A stretch of 64,000 bases of DNA, from positions 85,988,626 to 86,052,625 of the forward strand of contig NC_073305.1 in assembly GCF_027595985.1 (NCBI RefSeq), read 5' to 3'. The notes under the pieces are model-generated. The model saw nothing but the letters and a program-made list of their open reading frames with translations. It had not been told where the DNA came from and searched no databases. Position 1 is the stretch's first letter; each line of letters begins with the position of its first letter. Below are positions 24,357 through 36,875 of the stretch, piece by piece. Origin of the DNA: Sorex araneus. Its lineage: Eukaryota > Chordata > Mammalia > Eulipotyphla > Soricidae. The position numbers and the translations under genes are program-made.

Positions 24357-25520
24357 CTGAGGCTGGACTTGGTCCTGATGTTTGCCCTTGGCCACGTCAG
24401 AACACTTCTTCTCATCCTCGATCTCCTGAAGAGGCTGAGGTACAGACAGTAGCCTGCCCTCATCACTCAGAGACATATAAAAGAAGGCACTAGTAGCCCT
24501 GAAGAACCTCTGTAAGTCTCTGATCCTGGGCTCCGTATCCATCACGTGATCAGAGTTCACAAGAGCCATGATCTCCATGAACTTATTGCTGGTAAAACTC
24601 ATCCCACTGAAGACAATGGGGGCATACTCTTTCCCGATCTTGCAGTAACAATTTATCATGTCCCTTGAGGGTGTCATGATGTTGTTGTTTGTGGTGTCAT
24701 GATTCCAAGTCACCTAATTATCAGGCGTCACCTTGTTCATGAGCTTCATGTACAAAGCTATTCAGGGCACAATTCCAAGGCTTCACTAGGTAGACCAAAC
24801 TGCACTAGCTGTAGCTTGCTGTGTTGGGCTCTGGATTCAGGACAGGCTGCATGATGTCCCCTCCCTGACACTTGGCCTCCAGGTGCTCAAAGTGGGAACT
24901 TTATACCACTTTCAGGTTCTTTTTTCCTCTCCCTGCTGGGAACACTACTAAAGAGGTACCTCCAAGACCCTGTCCATGTTCTGCAGTGATAGAAGCACAT
25001 ACCACAGAGTGGCCTGATGGTCAACTTTATGGTCCAGGTGAGGATGTCCATTGGATTCCATTGAATGCTTTAAGGTTTCAGTGATCTCACGTGGTGTATG
25101 CCACCTCTCCAAAGCACGGGGGGCCACAGGATGTCAGTGCCACCCACCACAGCCAGGGAGGCTATACAGTGCTCTGTATTCTGGTTATTATAATTCTGGG
25201 TGTTGACCAGGATCCCTGAATCCATGATCATCTGCAGAATGATTCCTTCATGGACATTGTCTGTGAAGTTGGTGTCGCAGGCTGTAGGATCCAGCCACTC
25301 TGGGTGGCCAAGGGCATCTCAATCTCAAGGCAGGTGAATCGGTTACATGGTGGTGGTTACAGCTGGAAGATGCATGATATTGTGGGCGTAACCACAGATG
25401 TACATCACACTGGGTCTAAAAAGACCCATACTGGCCTTATCCTTTAAATGAAGACACATATCTGCAGAGAAATGAGATATAGTTCTCAAGCAGGTCTTTC
25501 CATTTCCTAGGGAATCTCGA
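24357..25520 (-). pseudogene. decayed coding-like block, family not recognised
   Basis: On the minus strand several consecutive segments keep protein-like composition. 25330-25086 reads in one frame through ALGHPEWLDPTACDTNFT and MIMDSGILVNTQNYNNQ. 24713-24351 is a 120-codon frame containing FMEIMALVNSDHVMDTEP and RDLQRFFRATSAFFYMSLSD and ending at a stop. Between and upstream lie stop codons (for example near 25062, 24883 and 24716) and frame changes. The block has no introns and is richer in G+C than its surroundings, so a retrocopy or another integrated coding sequence is plausible. I could not name the parent. Confidence refers to it being a pseudogene-like relic, not to any function. Confidence 0.5.
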
Positions 25521-26330
25521 ACGAAAAAGCACTTTCTTGTTTTATCACAAAGGTATAATTTCTACTACTATTCATTTCCAAAGTTTTTCCAAAAGCCATA
25601 CTCTACAATTATCAATCAATCCATACCATGAACTATCTGGTAATCTCTATTACCAAACACCAAATAGCTGGTAATTTCTACCTATTACCAAATACTATCT
25701 GGTAATCTCACAGATATGACCAACATTCTGCCAGAGTTAAATCTGTTACTGTAACTTGTGCTGAGTTTCCCACCTGACTGGAATGTTTTGTTTATAGCAC
25801 ACTTCAAAGGAACCCCATAATAGGATTATTAATAGGCTGATGAATGGTTATGCTGAACTGAAGGTTGCTCAGGTATGCTTTCAAATTTATCTCTCTGTGT
25901 AGTGAAAAATATGTGGTTTAACTAACTTGCTAGCAGACTGCTTCTATTTTCTATAGTTTTTTTCAAACAGGAAGAAAGCACCAGGCTAGATGTTTATCAA
26001 ATTATAACATACTCATACTTAATTTCTCAAAATTTTGCCTTTATCTGTCCACTTTAAAGCAAAATTTCTTTTGATAATAACTTGTCTGCATCTATTGGAA
26101 ATGAATATAATATACAATTTTTACTGTCTATAAAAGACACCTCTAAACACAATCACTATTCTAAGTGATAATTTTACAAATGTATCTAAGTAGATATGAG
26201 AAAGAAAATATGCAGTGATAACAATAAAATGAAAGAATTTTGCTTGAGAAATCTCTTTTGCTAGAGAATGCCTAGAATAATTTAAAGCATCTGGTGTCCA
26301 CTGTTCGCACCTGCGCCTCACAGACTGAGC
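25521..26330. other. unique AT-rich sequence
   Basis: Short imperfect repeats of AATATCTGGTAAT-type words occur at 25635-25710. Nothing else is recognised. Confidence 0.5.
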
Positions 26331-26348
26331 AAGAAAAATGCAAATGAG

Positions 26349-27787
<1,439 letters not shown>

Positions 27788-28462
27788 CAGATAAGGGGTT
27801 GATATCAATGGTATATAAATCACTGGTTGAACTCTACAAGAAGAAAACATCCAACCCCATAAAAAAAATGGGGTGAAGAATTGAACAGAAACTTTACCAA
27901 GGAAGAGATACGAATGGCCAAAAGGCACATGAAAAAGTGCTCTACATCACTAATCATCAGAGAGATGCAGATCAAAATAACCATGAGATACCACCTCACA
28001 CCACAGAGGCTAGCACACATCCAAAAGAACAAAAGAAACCTCTGTTGGAGAGGATGTGGGGAGAAAGGGACCCTTCTACACTGCTGGTGGGAATGCCGAC
28101 TAGTTCAGCCCTTTTGGAAAACAATATAGACGATTCTCAAAAAATTAGAGGTTCAAATCCCATTTGACCCAGCAATACCACTGCTGGGAATATATCCCAG
28201 AAAAGCCAAAAAGTATAGTCGAAATGACATCTGCACTTATATGTTCATCGCAGCACTGTTTACAATAGCCAGAATCTGGAAAAAACCCGAGTGCCCTAGA
28301 ACAGATGACTGGTTGAAGAAAGTCTGGTACATCTATACAGTGGAACACTATGCAGCTGTTAGAAAAAATGAGGTCATGACGTTTGCATATAAGTATCATG
28401 CTAAGTGAAATGAGTCAGAAAGAGAGAGACAGACATAGATTGCATTCATCTGTGGAGCATAG
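27788..28462 (+). pseudogene. L1 ORF2 C-terminal part
   Basis: Includes the cysteine motif C-x3-C-x7-H-x4-C ([18 protein letters not shown]), VQPFWKTI, and the terminal AFICGA with TAG at 28460-28462. At least two frameshifts and a deletion near 28395 are present. Confidence 0.93.
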
Positions 28463-28777
28463 AATAATAGACTATAAGACTAACACCCAAGATTAGTAGA
28501 AATAAGTACCAGGAGGTGGTCCCCATGGCTTGGAGGCTCGTCTCTCATTCTGGGCAACTCAGAGAAGGGAACACCAAGTAAAATGTGGTCGGAGGTCATG
28601 CGGGGGAAGGGTGATGCATTCTGAATATAGACTAGAGACTGAACACAATGGCCACTGAACCATTGTGATTCTCTGATTAGGTGTTAGGTTGTGATTTTCT
28701 GATTAGGTGTTATTGCAAACCACAACAACTAATCAGAGAGAGAGATCAAAAGGGAATACCCTGCCATAGTGGCAGTG

Positions 28778-28825
28778 TGGGGTGGGGGGAGACGGGACTG
28801 GGGAGGGTGGGAGAGATGCTGGGTT
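28778..28825 (+). repeat. G-rich tract of L1 3'UTR, potential G-quadruplex
   Basis: Runs of 4, 6, 3, 4, 3 and 3 G within about 45 bases, satisfying the G3+N1-7 pattern. The same position in the 3'UTR is G-rich in the copies at 44043, 48213 and 63700. Confidence 0.8.
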
Positions 28826-28980
28826 TACTGGTGGTAGGGAATGGGCACTGGTGAAGGGATGGGTTCTTGAACTTTGTATGGGGAAAACACGAGCACAAAA
28901 ATGTATAAAACTGTAACTATAGCCTCACGTTGATTCACTAATTAAAAATAAATAATTAAAAAAAGAAAAATGCAAATGAG

Positions 28981-29279
28981 CAAAAGGAGAAGTGCTGGGT
29001 GTGGCCAGAAAAGGAGTGTAATAATGCTTGATTTCATGCCTTCTGTCTAAATAACTCTTGTTTTAATTAATTTTCTTATATACCAGAAAATGGGACTTTT
29101 AAGGAAGGCACATATAATTGGGAACTGAACTAACAAAATTACTAATATAATAGGAAGTGGTCATGAATTCTGAGCTTACTGGCATTTTCTTCCATTGTAT
29201 AATACTTTAGTTTTATTTTACTCACATCACTGCATTTTAATTTTACTCAACTCAATAAATACTGTGCGTATACTATGTT
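28981..29279. other. unique sequence between two L1 insertions
   Basis: Nothing recognised. Confidence 0.5.
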
Positions 29280-29289
29280 TCAAGCACCA

Positions 29290-29939
29290 ATTTAAAAAAA
29301 AATTATTGAATCACTGTGAGATAGTTACAAGCTTTCATGTTTGGGTTATAATCTCACAATGATCAAACACCCATCCCTCCACCAGTGCACATTCCCCACC
29401 ACCAATATCCCAGGTATACCACCCCTTTTCCACTCTCCCCCTGCCTCTAAGGCAGACAATATTCCCCATACTCTCTCTCTACTTTTGGGAATTATAGCTT
29501 ACAAGACATACACTAAGAGGTCATCATGTTTGGTCCATTATCTACTTTCGGCATGCATTCCCATCCCAACTGGTTCCTCCGGCCATCATTTTCTTAGTGA
29601 CCCCTTCTCTATTCCATCTGCCTTCTTCCCTCCGCTCATGAAGCAGTCTTCCAGCTATGGGGCAATCCCCCTGGCCCTTGTATCTACCATCCTTGGGTGT
29701 CAACCTCATGTGATGCTACTCTGTCACTGTCACTGCCATTCCATTGCTCATCGATTTGTTCGAGTGGGCACCAGTAACGCCTCTCATTGAGAGACTAATT
29801 GTTACTGTTTTTGGCATATCGAATACGCACGGGTAGCTTGCCAGGCTCCACCATGCGGGCTCCATACCCTCAGTAGCTTGCCGGGCTCTCCGAGAGAGCT
29901 AGTGATCACTAGCATCACTGGAATGTGAGTGATGCTACT
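29290..29939 (-). other. L1 3'UTR (interrupted)
   Basis: Colinear with 22341-22718 and 11097-11361. It holds the C-rich (minus G-rich) stretch at 29419-29450 and the nested SINE at 29723-29928. The A-tail is poor: on the minus strand the end is a T-run. Confidence 0.9.
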
Positions 29940-29941
29940 CT
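29710..29941 (-). mobile_element. SOR-type SINE, long form, 5'-truncated, nested in L1
   Basis: The tail and body of the long form occupy about 29723-29897. The tRNA head is missing beyond CTCTCCGAGAG. TSD GTGATGCTACTCT lies at 29710-29722 and 29929-29941. About 30 bases of non-SINE filler (29898-29928) sit at the truncated end, including a perfect 16-bp palindrome. The insertion is next to the ORF2 stop codon (29940-29942). Confidence 0.93.
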
Positions 29942-32900
29942 ACACTCCACAAATGAGTGCAGTCCTTCTATGTCTGTCCCTCTATTTCTGACTCATTTCA
30001 ATTACCATGATACTCTCCATGTTTATCCATTTATAAGCAAATTTTATGACTTCATCTCTCCTAACAGCTGCATAGTATTCCATTGTGTAGATGTACCAAA
30101 GTTTCTTTAACCAGTAATCTGTTTTAGGTCACTCGGGTTGTTTCCAGATTTTGGCAATTGTGAACAGTTCTGCAATGAATATATAGGTACAGATGTCACT
30201 TCTACTGTGCTCTTTTGCATCCTCGGGATATATTCCCAGAGGTGCTATTGCGGGGTCATATGGAAGCTCAATTTCTAGTTTTTGAAGAACTGTCCATGTT
30301 GTTTTCCAGAAAGGCTGGACCAGTCTGCATTCCCACCAACAGTGAAGGAGCGTCCCTTTTCCCCCACATCCACGCCAGCATTGATTGCTCTTGTTCTTTT
30401 GAATGTGTGCTAGTCTCTGTGGTGTGAGATAATATCTCATTGTTATTTTGATTTGCATCTCCCTGATGACTAGTGATGTGGCACATTTTTTTCATGTGTA
30501 TTTCTTTTTTGAAGAAATGTCTGTTCATTTTTCTCCCCATTTTTTGATGGGGTTGGAGGTTTTTTTCTTATACAATTCTATAAGTATCTTGTATATCCTG
30601 GATATTAATCCCTTATCAGATGGGTATTAGGTAAATATTCTTTCCCATAATGTGGGCTCTTTCTGTCTTTTGGTCACTGCTTCTTTTGAAGTGCAGAAAC
30701 TTCTTAGTTTGATGTAGTCCATTCATTTATGTTTGCTTCCACTTGCATGGTCAGTGCTGTTCCATCCTTAAAGATGCTTTTAGCTTCAATGTCATGGAGA
30801 GTTCTGCCTACATTTTCTTCTATGAACCTTATCGATTCATGTCTGATTCATGTCCGATTCATGTCCACTTTGATCTGACTTTTGTGCCTGGCATTAGACA
30901 GAGATCAGAGTTCATATTTTTGCAGGAAGCTATCCAGTTTCCCAGCGCCACTTTTTGAGGAGGCTTTCCTTGTTCCACTTTGCATTTCTTGCACCTTTGT
31001 CAAATATTAAGTGACCATATATTTGGGGGTCTGTGACAGGATATTCAACTCTGTTCCATTGGTCTGCAGGTCTGTTTTTATCCCAATATCATGCTGTATT
31101 AATTACTACTGCTCTGTAGTAGAGTTTGAAGTTGGAGAAGGTGATTCCACCCATCTTCTTTTTTCCAGTGATTGCGTTAGCTATTCGTGGGGGTTTATTG
31201 TTCCATATAAATTTCAGGAGTGTTTTGTCTATTTCTTTGAAAAATGTCATGGGTATCCTGATAGGGACTCCACTAAATTTGTTTAGTGCTTAGGGCAGTA
31301 TTGCCATTTTGATAATGTTAATTCTCCCTATCCATGAGCAGGGGATGTTCTTCCATTTCCTAGTGTCCTCCTTTATTTCTTGAAGGAATGTTTTGTAAGT
31401 TTCCTTGTATAGGTCCTTCACTTCTTTGGTTAAGCTGATTCCAAGGTACTTGATTTTCTGAGGTGCTATTGTGAATGGGATTGTTTTTTTATTGTCTCTT
31501 TCTTCTTTCATTATTTGTATATAAGAAAGCCATGAACTTTTGGGTGTTGATTTTGTAGACTGCCAATTTATTATATCAACTTATTGTTTCTTGGAGTTTT
31601 TCTGTAGAGTCTTTAGGGTTTTCCAAGTATAGTATCATATCATCTGCAAATAGTGATAACTTGATCTCTTCCTTTCCTATCTGTATGCCTTGACATCTTT
31701 TTCTTGTCTAACTGCTATGGCCAGGACTTCTAGTACTATATTGAATAGGAGTGACTTAAGTGGGCAGCCTTGCCTTGTGCCTGGTCTTAGAGGAAAGGCT
31801 TTCATTTTTTCCCCATTGAGAATGATACTTGCCGTGGGCTTTTGGTAAATGGCTTTGACTATATTGAGGAAAGTTCCTTTGATGCCCACTCTGCTGAGAG
31901 TTTTCTTCATAAACGGGTGCTGAATCTTGTCAAATGCTTTCTCTGCATCTATTGATATGATCATATGCTTTTTATTATTTCTTTTATTAATATGATAAGT
32001 TATGTTGATCGACTTGTGAATGTTAAACCATCCTTGCATCCCTGGAATGAATTCTACTTGGTCATGGTGTATGATCTTTTTGATGAGTTGTTGGATTCTA
32101 TCTGCTAATATTTTGTTGAGGATCTTTACGTCTGTGTTCATCAGGGATATTGGTCTGTAATTCTCTTTCTTAGTGGTATCTTTGTCTGTTTTTGGTATCA
32201 GGATGATATTTGCTTCATAGAAACGGTTTGGAAGTGTTTTTGTTACTTCAATTTCTTGGAAAAGCTTAAAGAGGATTGGGAGTAAATCTCTTTAAAGGTT
32301 TGGAAGAATTCACTAGTAAATCCATCTTGGCCAGGACTTTTGTGCTTGGGGAGATTTTTATTACCATTTGAATTTCTTTGATGGTGATAGGTCTGTTCAG
32401 GTATTCCAGGTCTTCTTGGTTCAGCCTTGGGAGACTATAGGAGTCTAGGAATTTATCCATTTATTGAGGTTTTCATGTTTCATGGCATAAAGATTCTCAA
32501 AGTAATCTCTGAGGATTCTTTGAATTTCTGTAATTTCTGTTGTAATGTCCTCCTTTTCATTTCTAATTCGGTTTCTTAGGTTTTTCTCTCTCCCTTTTTT
32601 TTTGAGTCTTGCTAGAGGTTTATCGATCTTTTTTATTTTCTCAAAGAACCAGCTCTTGATTTCATTGATCTTTCGTATTGTATTTTTGGTTTCCATCTTG
32701 TTAATTTCTGCTCTGAGTTTTATTACTTCCTACATCCTGTTCAGATTCGGCTCCTTTTGTTGGTCATTCTCCAAGCTCTTAAGCTGTGAGGTTAGGTTAC
32801 TTATGTGGGCTCACTCCTCCTTCCTGAGGAATGCTTGTAGAGCTATGAACTTTCCTCTTAACACAGATTTCACTGTGTCTTGTAGGTTTTGGTAACTCGT

Positions 32901-33717
32901 GTCCATATTGTCATCCATTTCCAGGAATCTTTTGATTTCCTCTTGGATTTCCTTTCTAAGCCACTCATTGTCCAATAGTGAGCTGCTTAATTTACAGGTG
33001 TTTGATTTCATTTTCTGTTTGTGTGTGATTTATTTCTAATTTCAGCGCATCGTTGTCTGAGAAAATCATTGATACACTCTCTATCTTCTTAATTTATGGA
33101 GGTATGTTTTGTGGTTCAGCATGTGGTCTATCTTGGAGAATGTTCCATGCACAATTGAGAAGAATGTATATTCAGCTTTTTGAGGATGAAGTGTCCTGTA
33201 TATACCTACTAAGTCCCTTTCTTTCATTTCTTCCCTCGATGAAATATGTCCTTCCTAAGCTTGAGTCTGGTTGATCTATTCAAAAGGTGATAAAGTGGTG
33301 TTGAAGTCTCCCACTAGTATTGTGCTGCTATCGATGTCTTTCTTCAAGTCTATGAGTAGTTGTTTTAAGTACTTTGCTGGTCCTTCATTAGGTGCATATA
33401 TATTTAGTATTGTTAGTTCTTCCTGTTGTAGAGATCCCTTATCAATAAGAAATAACCTTCACTGTCTCTTGCGACCTTCTTCAGTCTGAAATCAATGTGG
33501 TCTGATACTAAGATGGCTACACCAGCAATTTTATGGGAGTTGTTCGCCTGTAGGATTGTTTTCCAGCCGTTGACTTTGAGTCTGTGTTTGTTCTGACTAT
33601 TGAGATGAGTTTCTTGCAGGCAGCAGAATGTTGGGTTCAATTTTATAATTGTCCTGCCACTCTGTGTCTTTTATTTGGTGCATTTAACACATTGGCGTTG
33701 AGAGAGATTATTGTCAT
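29940..33717 (-). pseudogene. L1 ORF2 (endonuclease and reverse transcriptase), broken
   Basis: The proposed start is ATG at 33717-33715 (MTIISLNANVLNAPNKRHR), typical of L1 ORF2 N-termini. The apurinic-type endonuclease segment CCLQETHL is at 33640-33600. Reverse transcriptase motifs follow: [14 protein letters not shown] (motif A) and [14 protein letters not shown] (motif B) within 32141-31677, and FADDMILYL (motif C) near 31640. The C-terminal C-x3-C-x7-H-x4-C ([18 protein letters not shown]) is at 30380-30330. The stop is TAG at 29942-29940. Frame changes or stops occur at roughly ten points, beginning within 60 codons of the start. Length is the normal 3.8 kb. Confidence 0.92.
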
Positions 33718-33797
33718 GTTTTTTTTCCCATTTTACTGCTAAAGTTTGGTGTATTTGAGGGTCCTGTCTTATCTTAAAGTAGTCCATTCAGTTGTTC

Positions 33798-34693
33798 TCA
33801 TAACCATGGTTTTAAGTCTATGCAGTTTCTGAGCTGTTGTTTATCTGTGAAACTGTGTGTTTTTCCTTCTGTTGTGAATGATAGTCTAGCTGGATAAAGT
33901 ATTTTTGGTGAGGCATTTATTTCATTGAGTTTTTTCACTATATCCCACCACTGTTTTCGGGCCATGAGGGTTTCATCAGACAAGTCGGCTGTGAATCTTA
34001 AGAATGCTCCTTTATAGGCAATTTCTTTCTTTGATCTTGCTGCTTTCAGGATTTTGTCTCTATCTAAGGTTTTGGTCATTTTGATCAGGATGTGTCTTGG
34101 GGTATTTTTATTTGGATTTCTTCTAGCTGGTACCCTTTGAGCCTCCTGAATGTGGTCACATATTTTCTTCAGCTCTGGGAACATCGTAGCAATGATGTCT
34201 TGGATAGTTTCTTCTTCATTAGGGTTTTCTTCCTGTCTCTCTGGGACGCCAATAATTCTTATATTACTCCTCTTGGCTTCATCACGATCTTCTCTTGCCA
34301 TATGTTCCCATATTGTCAGTCTCTTTTCCATTTTCTGTTGTTTTCTAGAGAGTCTGTGGACTTCATCTTCAAGTTCACTAATTCTGTCCTCAGTAGCTGT
34401 TACTCTGCTGCTGAGGCCGTCCAGTGACTTTTTTAATTCTCCTACTAGGTCTTTCACGTCTGACATTTCCGTTTGTATTTTCCGCATCTCTACCTTCAAA
34501 TCTTCTTGTATTTTATTGGTATTGCTTTCCATTGTTTTTTTTTTTTTTTTAGTTCCCTAAACATCCTCAGTAGCTCCTTTCTAAATTCCTTGTCAGAGAG
34601 GTTGTATAGCACTTCATTGCTGTTAGGTTCTTTTGGGCTAGTCTCTTCAACAAGTAAGCTTGATGGTGATCTGCATTCCCGTTCCTTTACCAT
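33798..34693 (-). pseudogene. L1 ORF1 (RNA-binding chaperone), one frameshift in an A-tract
   Basis: The first frame, 34693-34496, gives an N-terminal region with SDKEFRKELLRMFRELKK. The second frame, 34532-33798 (244 codons), gives a coiled coil with heptads (DLVGELKKSLDGLSSRVTAT), the RRM-like domain (RSNIRIIGVPERQEE) and the C-terminal domain (RHILIKMTKTLDRDKILKAA, LSFTTEGKTHSFTDKQQLR), then a stop. The two frames are offset exactly where the gene carries a run of about 15 A on the minus strand (34537-34551). The expected L1 ORF1p is about 300 aa, close to the sum here. Apart from this tract the frame is intact. Confidence 0.93.
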
Positions 34694-35100
34694 TGTGACC
34701 TATGTGGCCCAGCCCTTCACACTCACTGATATTATTCTGCTTATGATGCAATATTAATTTAGGTGGGCTTAATGAGATATTAGCTAAAGTGTTTCTGTTG
34801 GTTAAACTATCCTGGTGAAAGTTCTAGCTAAAAGGGTAAATTCTGGTTCTTGTGGAATATGGAGAGAAGAGAAAAAACTCGCGGCTGTGTTAGCAGCCGT
34901 GGCTTTAGGCAGGAGCCCCAACCCGGGCTGGTACTTGAATTGGGTGGCAGAGAGTGTGCAGAACGATTCAGCTTTGGATGCAGTGTAGTGTCCCTCAATT
35001 TCCGTCCCCCAAGAGCAAGGATGAAAACTGGCTTTCCTGGGAACTGGGCAAGAACCGGGCCCCAGGCAGGAGCCCTGACCTGGGCTGGTACCTGAATTGC
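34694..35100 (-). promoter_or_regulatory. L1 5'UTR with repeated unit
   Basis: The CpG-containing leader of the L1 carries two copies of a 35-bp word, GGCAGGAGCCCCAACCCGGG and its continuation, at 34908-34942 and 35065-35099, 157 bp apart with about four differences. The outer copy ends exactly at the element's 5' end. This resembles tandem promoter monomers of rodent L1s. Confidence 0.7.
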
Positions 35101-35278
35101 TCAAGCACCAGATCTTATAAGAGTATTCCAGAAATTAATACAATGGCACCTATGTATTTGAAGGACTTATAAGTAGATGAGGGAACATTCCTTACCTCAT
35201 TGTGTTGTGGTTAATAACAACAGACCCAATCTGGAAATGATTGGAAAATGGGAAGTGAGGAGATGATTAGACAGGTGT

Positions 35279-35546
35279 ATGAGAATGAAGGGATAGAGCG
35301 ATAGCACAGTGGGTAGGGCATTTCCCTTGCATGCAGCCAACCCTGGTTGGATTCCTTCGCCCCTCTCAGAGAGCCTGGCAAGCTACCGAGAGTATCTCCC
35401 CTGCACGGCAGAGCCTGGCAACCTACCCACTGGCATATTCTATATGCCAAAAACAGTAACAACAAGTCTCACAATGGAGATGTTACTGCTGCCTGCTCGA
35501 GCAAATTGATGAGCAATGAGATGACAGTGATAGTGATGAGAATGAA
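35279..35546 (+). mobile_element. SOR-type SINE, long form with TSDs
   Basis: Full long form from about 35290, with body and RTE-like tail ending GATGACAGTGATAGTG (tandem AGTGAT). TSD ATGAGAATGAA lies at 35279-35289 and 35536-35546. Confidence 0.95.
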
Positions 35547-35930
35547 AGATATTTATCTAGAGGACTCAAAGAACTAACCACGTTCCCAAAAGATATAAAT
35601 AGTAAAAGAATCTGGGTTTCCAAGTAGACCACTGAGACTGAAATGTAGAAATTAGGGCTTAACTCTGCAAATAATTTGCAGTAAGAAGAGATATTTTTTT
35701 ATCCAATAAAGTGAATAGAAACCATTTTGAAATGCCCTAAAATTTGCTTTCTGTCTTCCTTCTTAGCTTGTATGCTGTTAATTTTCTAAATGTCATAATG
35801 AACTAGAAGAAAGAAGGAAAATTATACTTTTGTTTTATTTATATTGTTTTGAATTGAGTGGCATGACAGAAACAACAAAAGACAGGGGTTACTGGAGAGT
35901 CCCATTCCTTGAATGGCACAATAATAATTT

Positions 35931-36096
35931 CTTTTTGTTTTGGGGCCACACCCAGTCATACTTAGAGCTTGCTCCTCGCTCTTCACTCAGGAGTGACTCT
36001 TGGCAGTGCTTAGGGAACCATGTGGGATGCTAGGAATTGAATACTGGTCAGACAAGTGCAAGGCCAGCACCTTACCCTCTGTACTATCTTTCTAAC
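35931..36096 (-). mobile_element. SOR-type SINE, short form
   Basis: Tail complement TTTCTTTTTGTTTTGGGG, short body and a degraded head ending TACTATCTTTCTAAC. Confidence 0.85.
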
Positions 36097-36274
36097 TTCA
36101 GCAATGGCCATTTCTAAGTCTGACAGCTTGATTACAGGTGTAAATAGAAATTAGGGAATAGGATTCTTGTCCTTCTACATTTTATCACATTTAGGAACTC
36201 ACAGGTAAATCAGAAAGTGGAGTGAATTCTAGATGTCTTATATAATTCTTAAGGATATTTGGGTCATTTACTTT

Positions 36275-36500
36275 TTTTCCCTTATTTTTGTTAAAGAACG
36301 GTGGCTTACAAAGTTATTAAGAGTTGAGTTTTAGGCATATAATATTTCAACACCAACTTCCCTCCCCCAATGTTCTTATATTCCTTCCCCACCCCAAATC
36401 CCACGCTATACCCATCTGTCTACTTGACAGGCACATTACAGAATTTCAGTGATTGCAGCTTGTATCTCATGCTTTTGGTTTCATTGAGTCTGTGTTTAGA
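36275..36500 (-). mobile_element. older L1 3'UTR fragment
   Basis: CGGTGGCTTACAAAG and TTAGGCATATAATATTTC followed by the C-rich stretch align with the start of 40716-41078, another minus-strand older L1 3' end. Confidence 0.6.
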
Positions 36501-36533
36501 ATATATATATGTATATGTATATATATATGTTTA
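36500..36533. repeat. (TA/TG)n microsatellite
   Basis: ATATATATATGTATATGTAT-type repeat. Confidence 0.9.
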
Positions 36534-36875
36534 TACCACTCAAATTTGGGTCATTTTTAATTATAACCAATTAAACAGAAATCTTGGGTATGATTTAATT
36601 TGTTTATCAAGTTACCAAGCCTGAACAAATCTTTCCTATATGCCAGACACTATTCATGATCTAGGGATGCAAAGTGAGTATACTGACAAGGTCTCTACTA
36701 CAGTAACACTGAAAATTTGTTGGATCAGACTGATATCTCCCTCTCTGCAGACAGGTGTGTGTAAGATAATTTCATAATGAGGAGAGAGTAGGGCAGTATG
36801 GTTGATCAATAGGGTGATCAAACATAGTCTCTCTGAAGAGTCATTTGCTTAAAAACTTGAGTGAAGTGAACTAGT

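Larger units (their letters stand above)
29280..35110 (-). mobile_element. near full-length L1 (minus strand) with candidate TSD
   Basis: Reading on the minus strand: 5'UTR 35100-34694, ORF1 34693-33798, an 80-base inter-ORF spacer, ORF2 33717-29940 and 3'UTR down to 29290. The total is about 5.8 kb including a nested SINE of about 206 bp. A 10-bp direct repeat, TCAAGCACCA, lies at 29280-29289 and 35101-35110. No large deletion is seen, but point stops and frameshifts are spread over both ORFs, so the copy is dead. Confidence 0.93.

Noticed and set aside
24357..25520. Endogenous viral nucleoprotein-like element
   Set aside because: Considered because shrews are said to carry such insertions, but no diagnostic motif was recognised; left as an unidentified pseudogene.
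34092..34757. Plus-strand frames of 94-136 codons opposite L1 ORF1
   Set aside because: Antisense shadows of ORF1 with Phe/Ser-rich composition caused by the A-rich coding strand.
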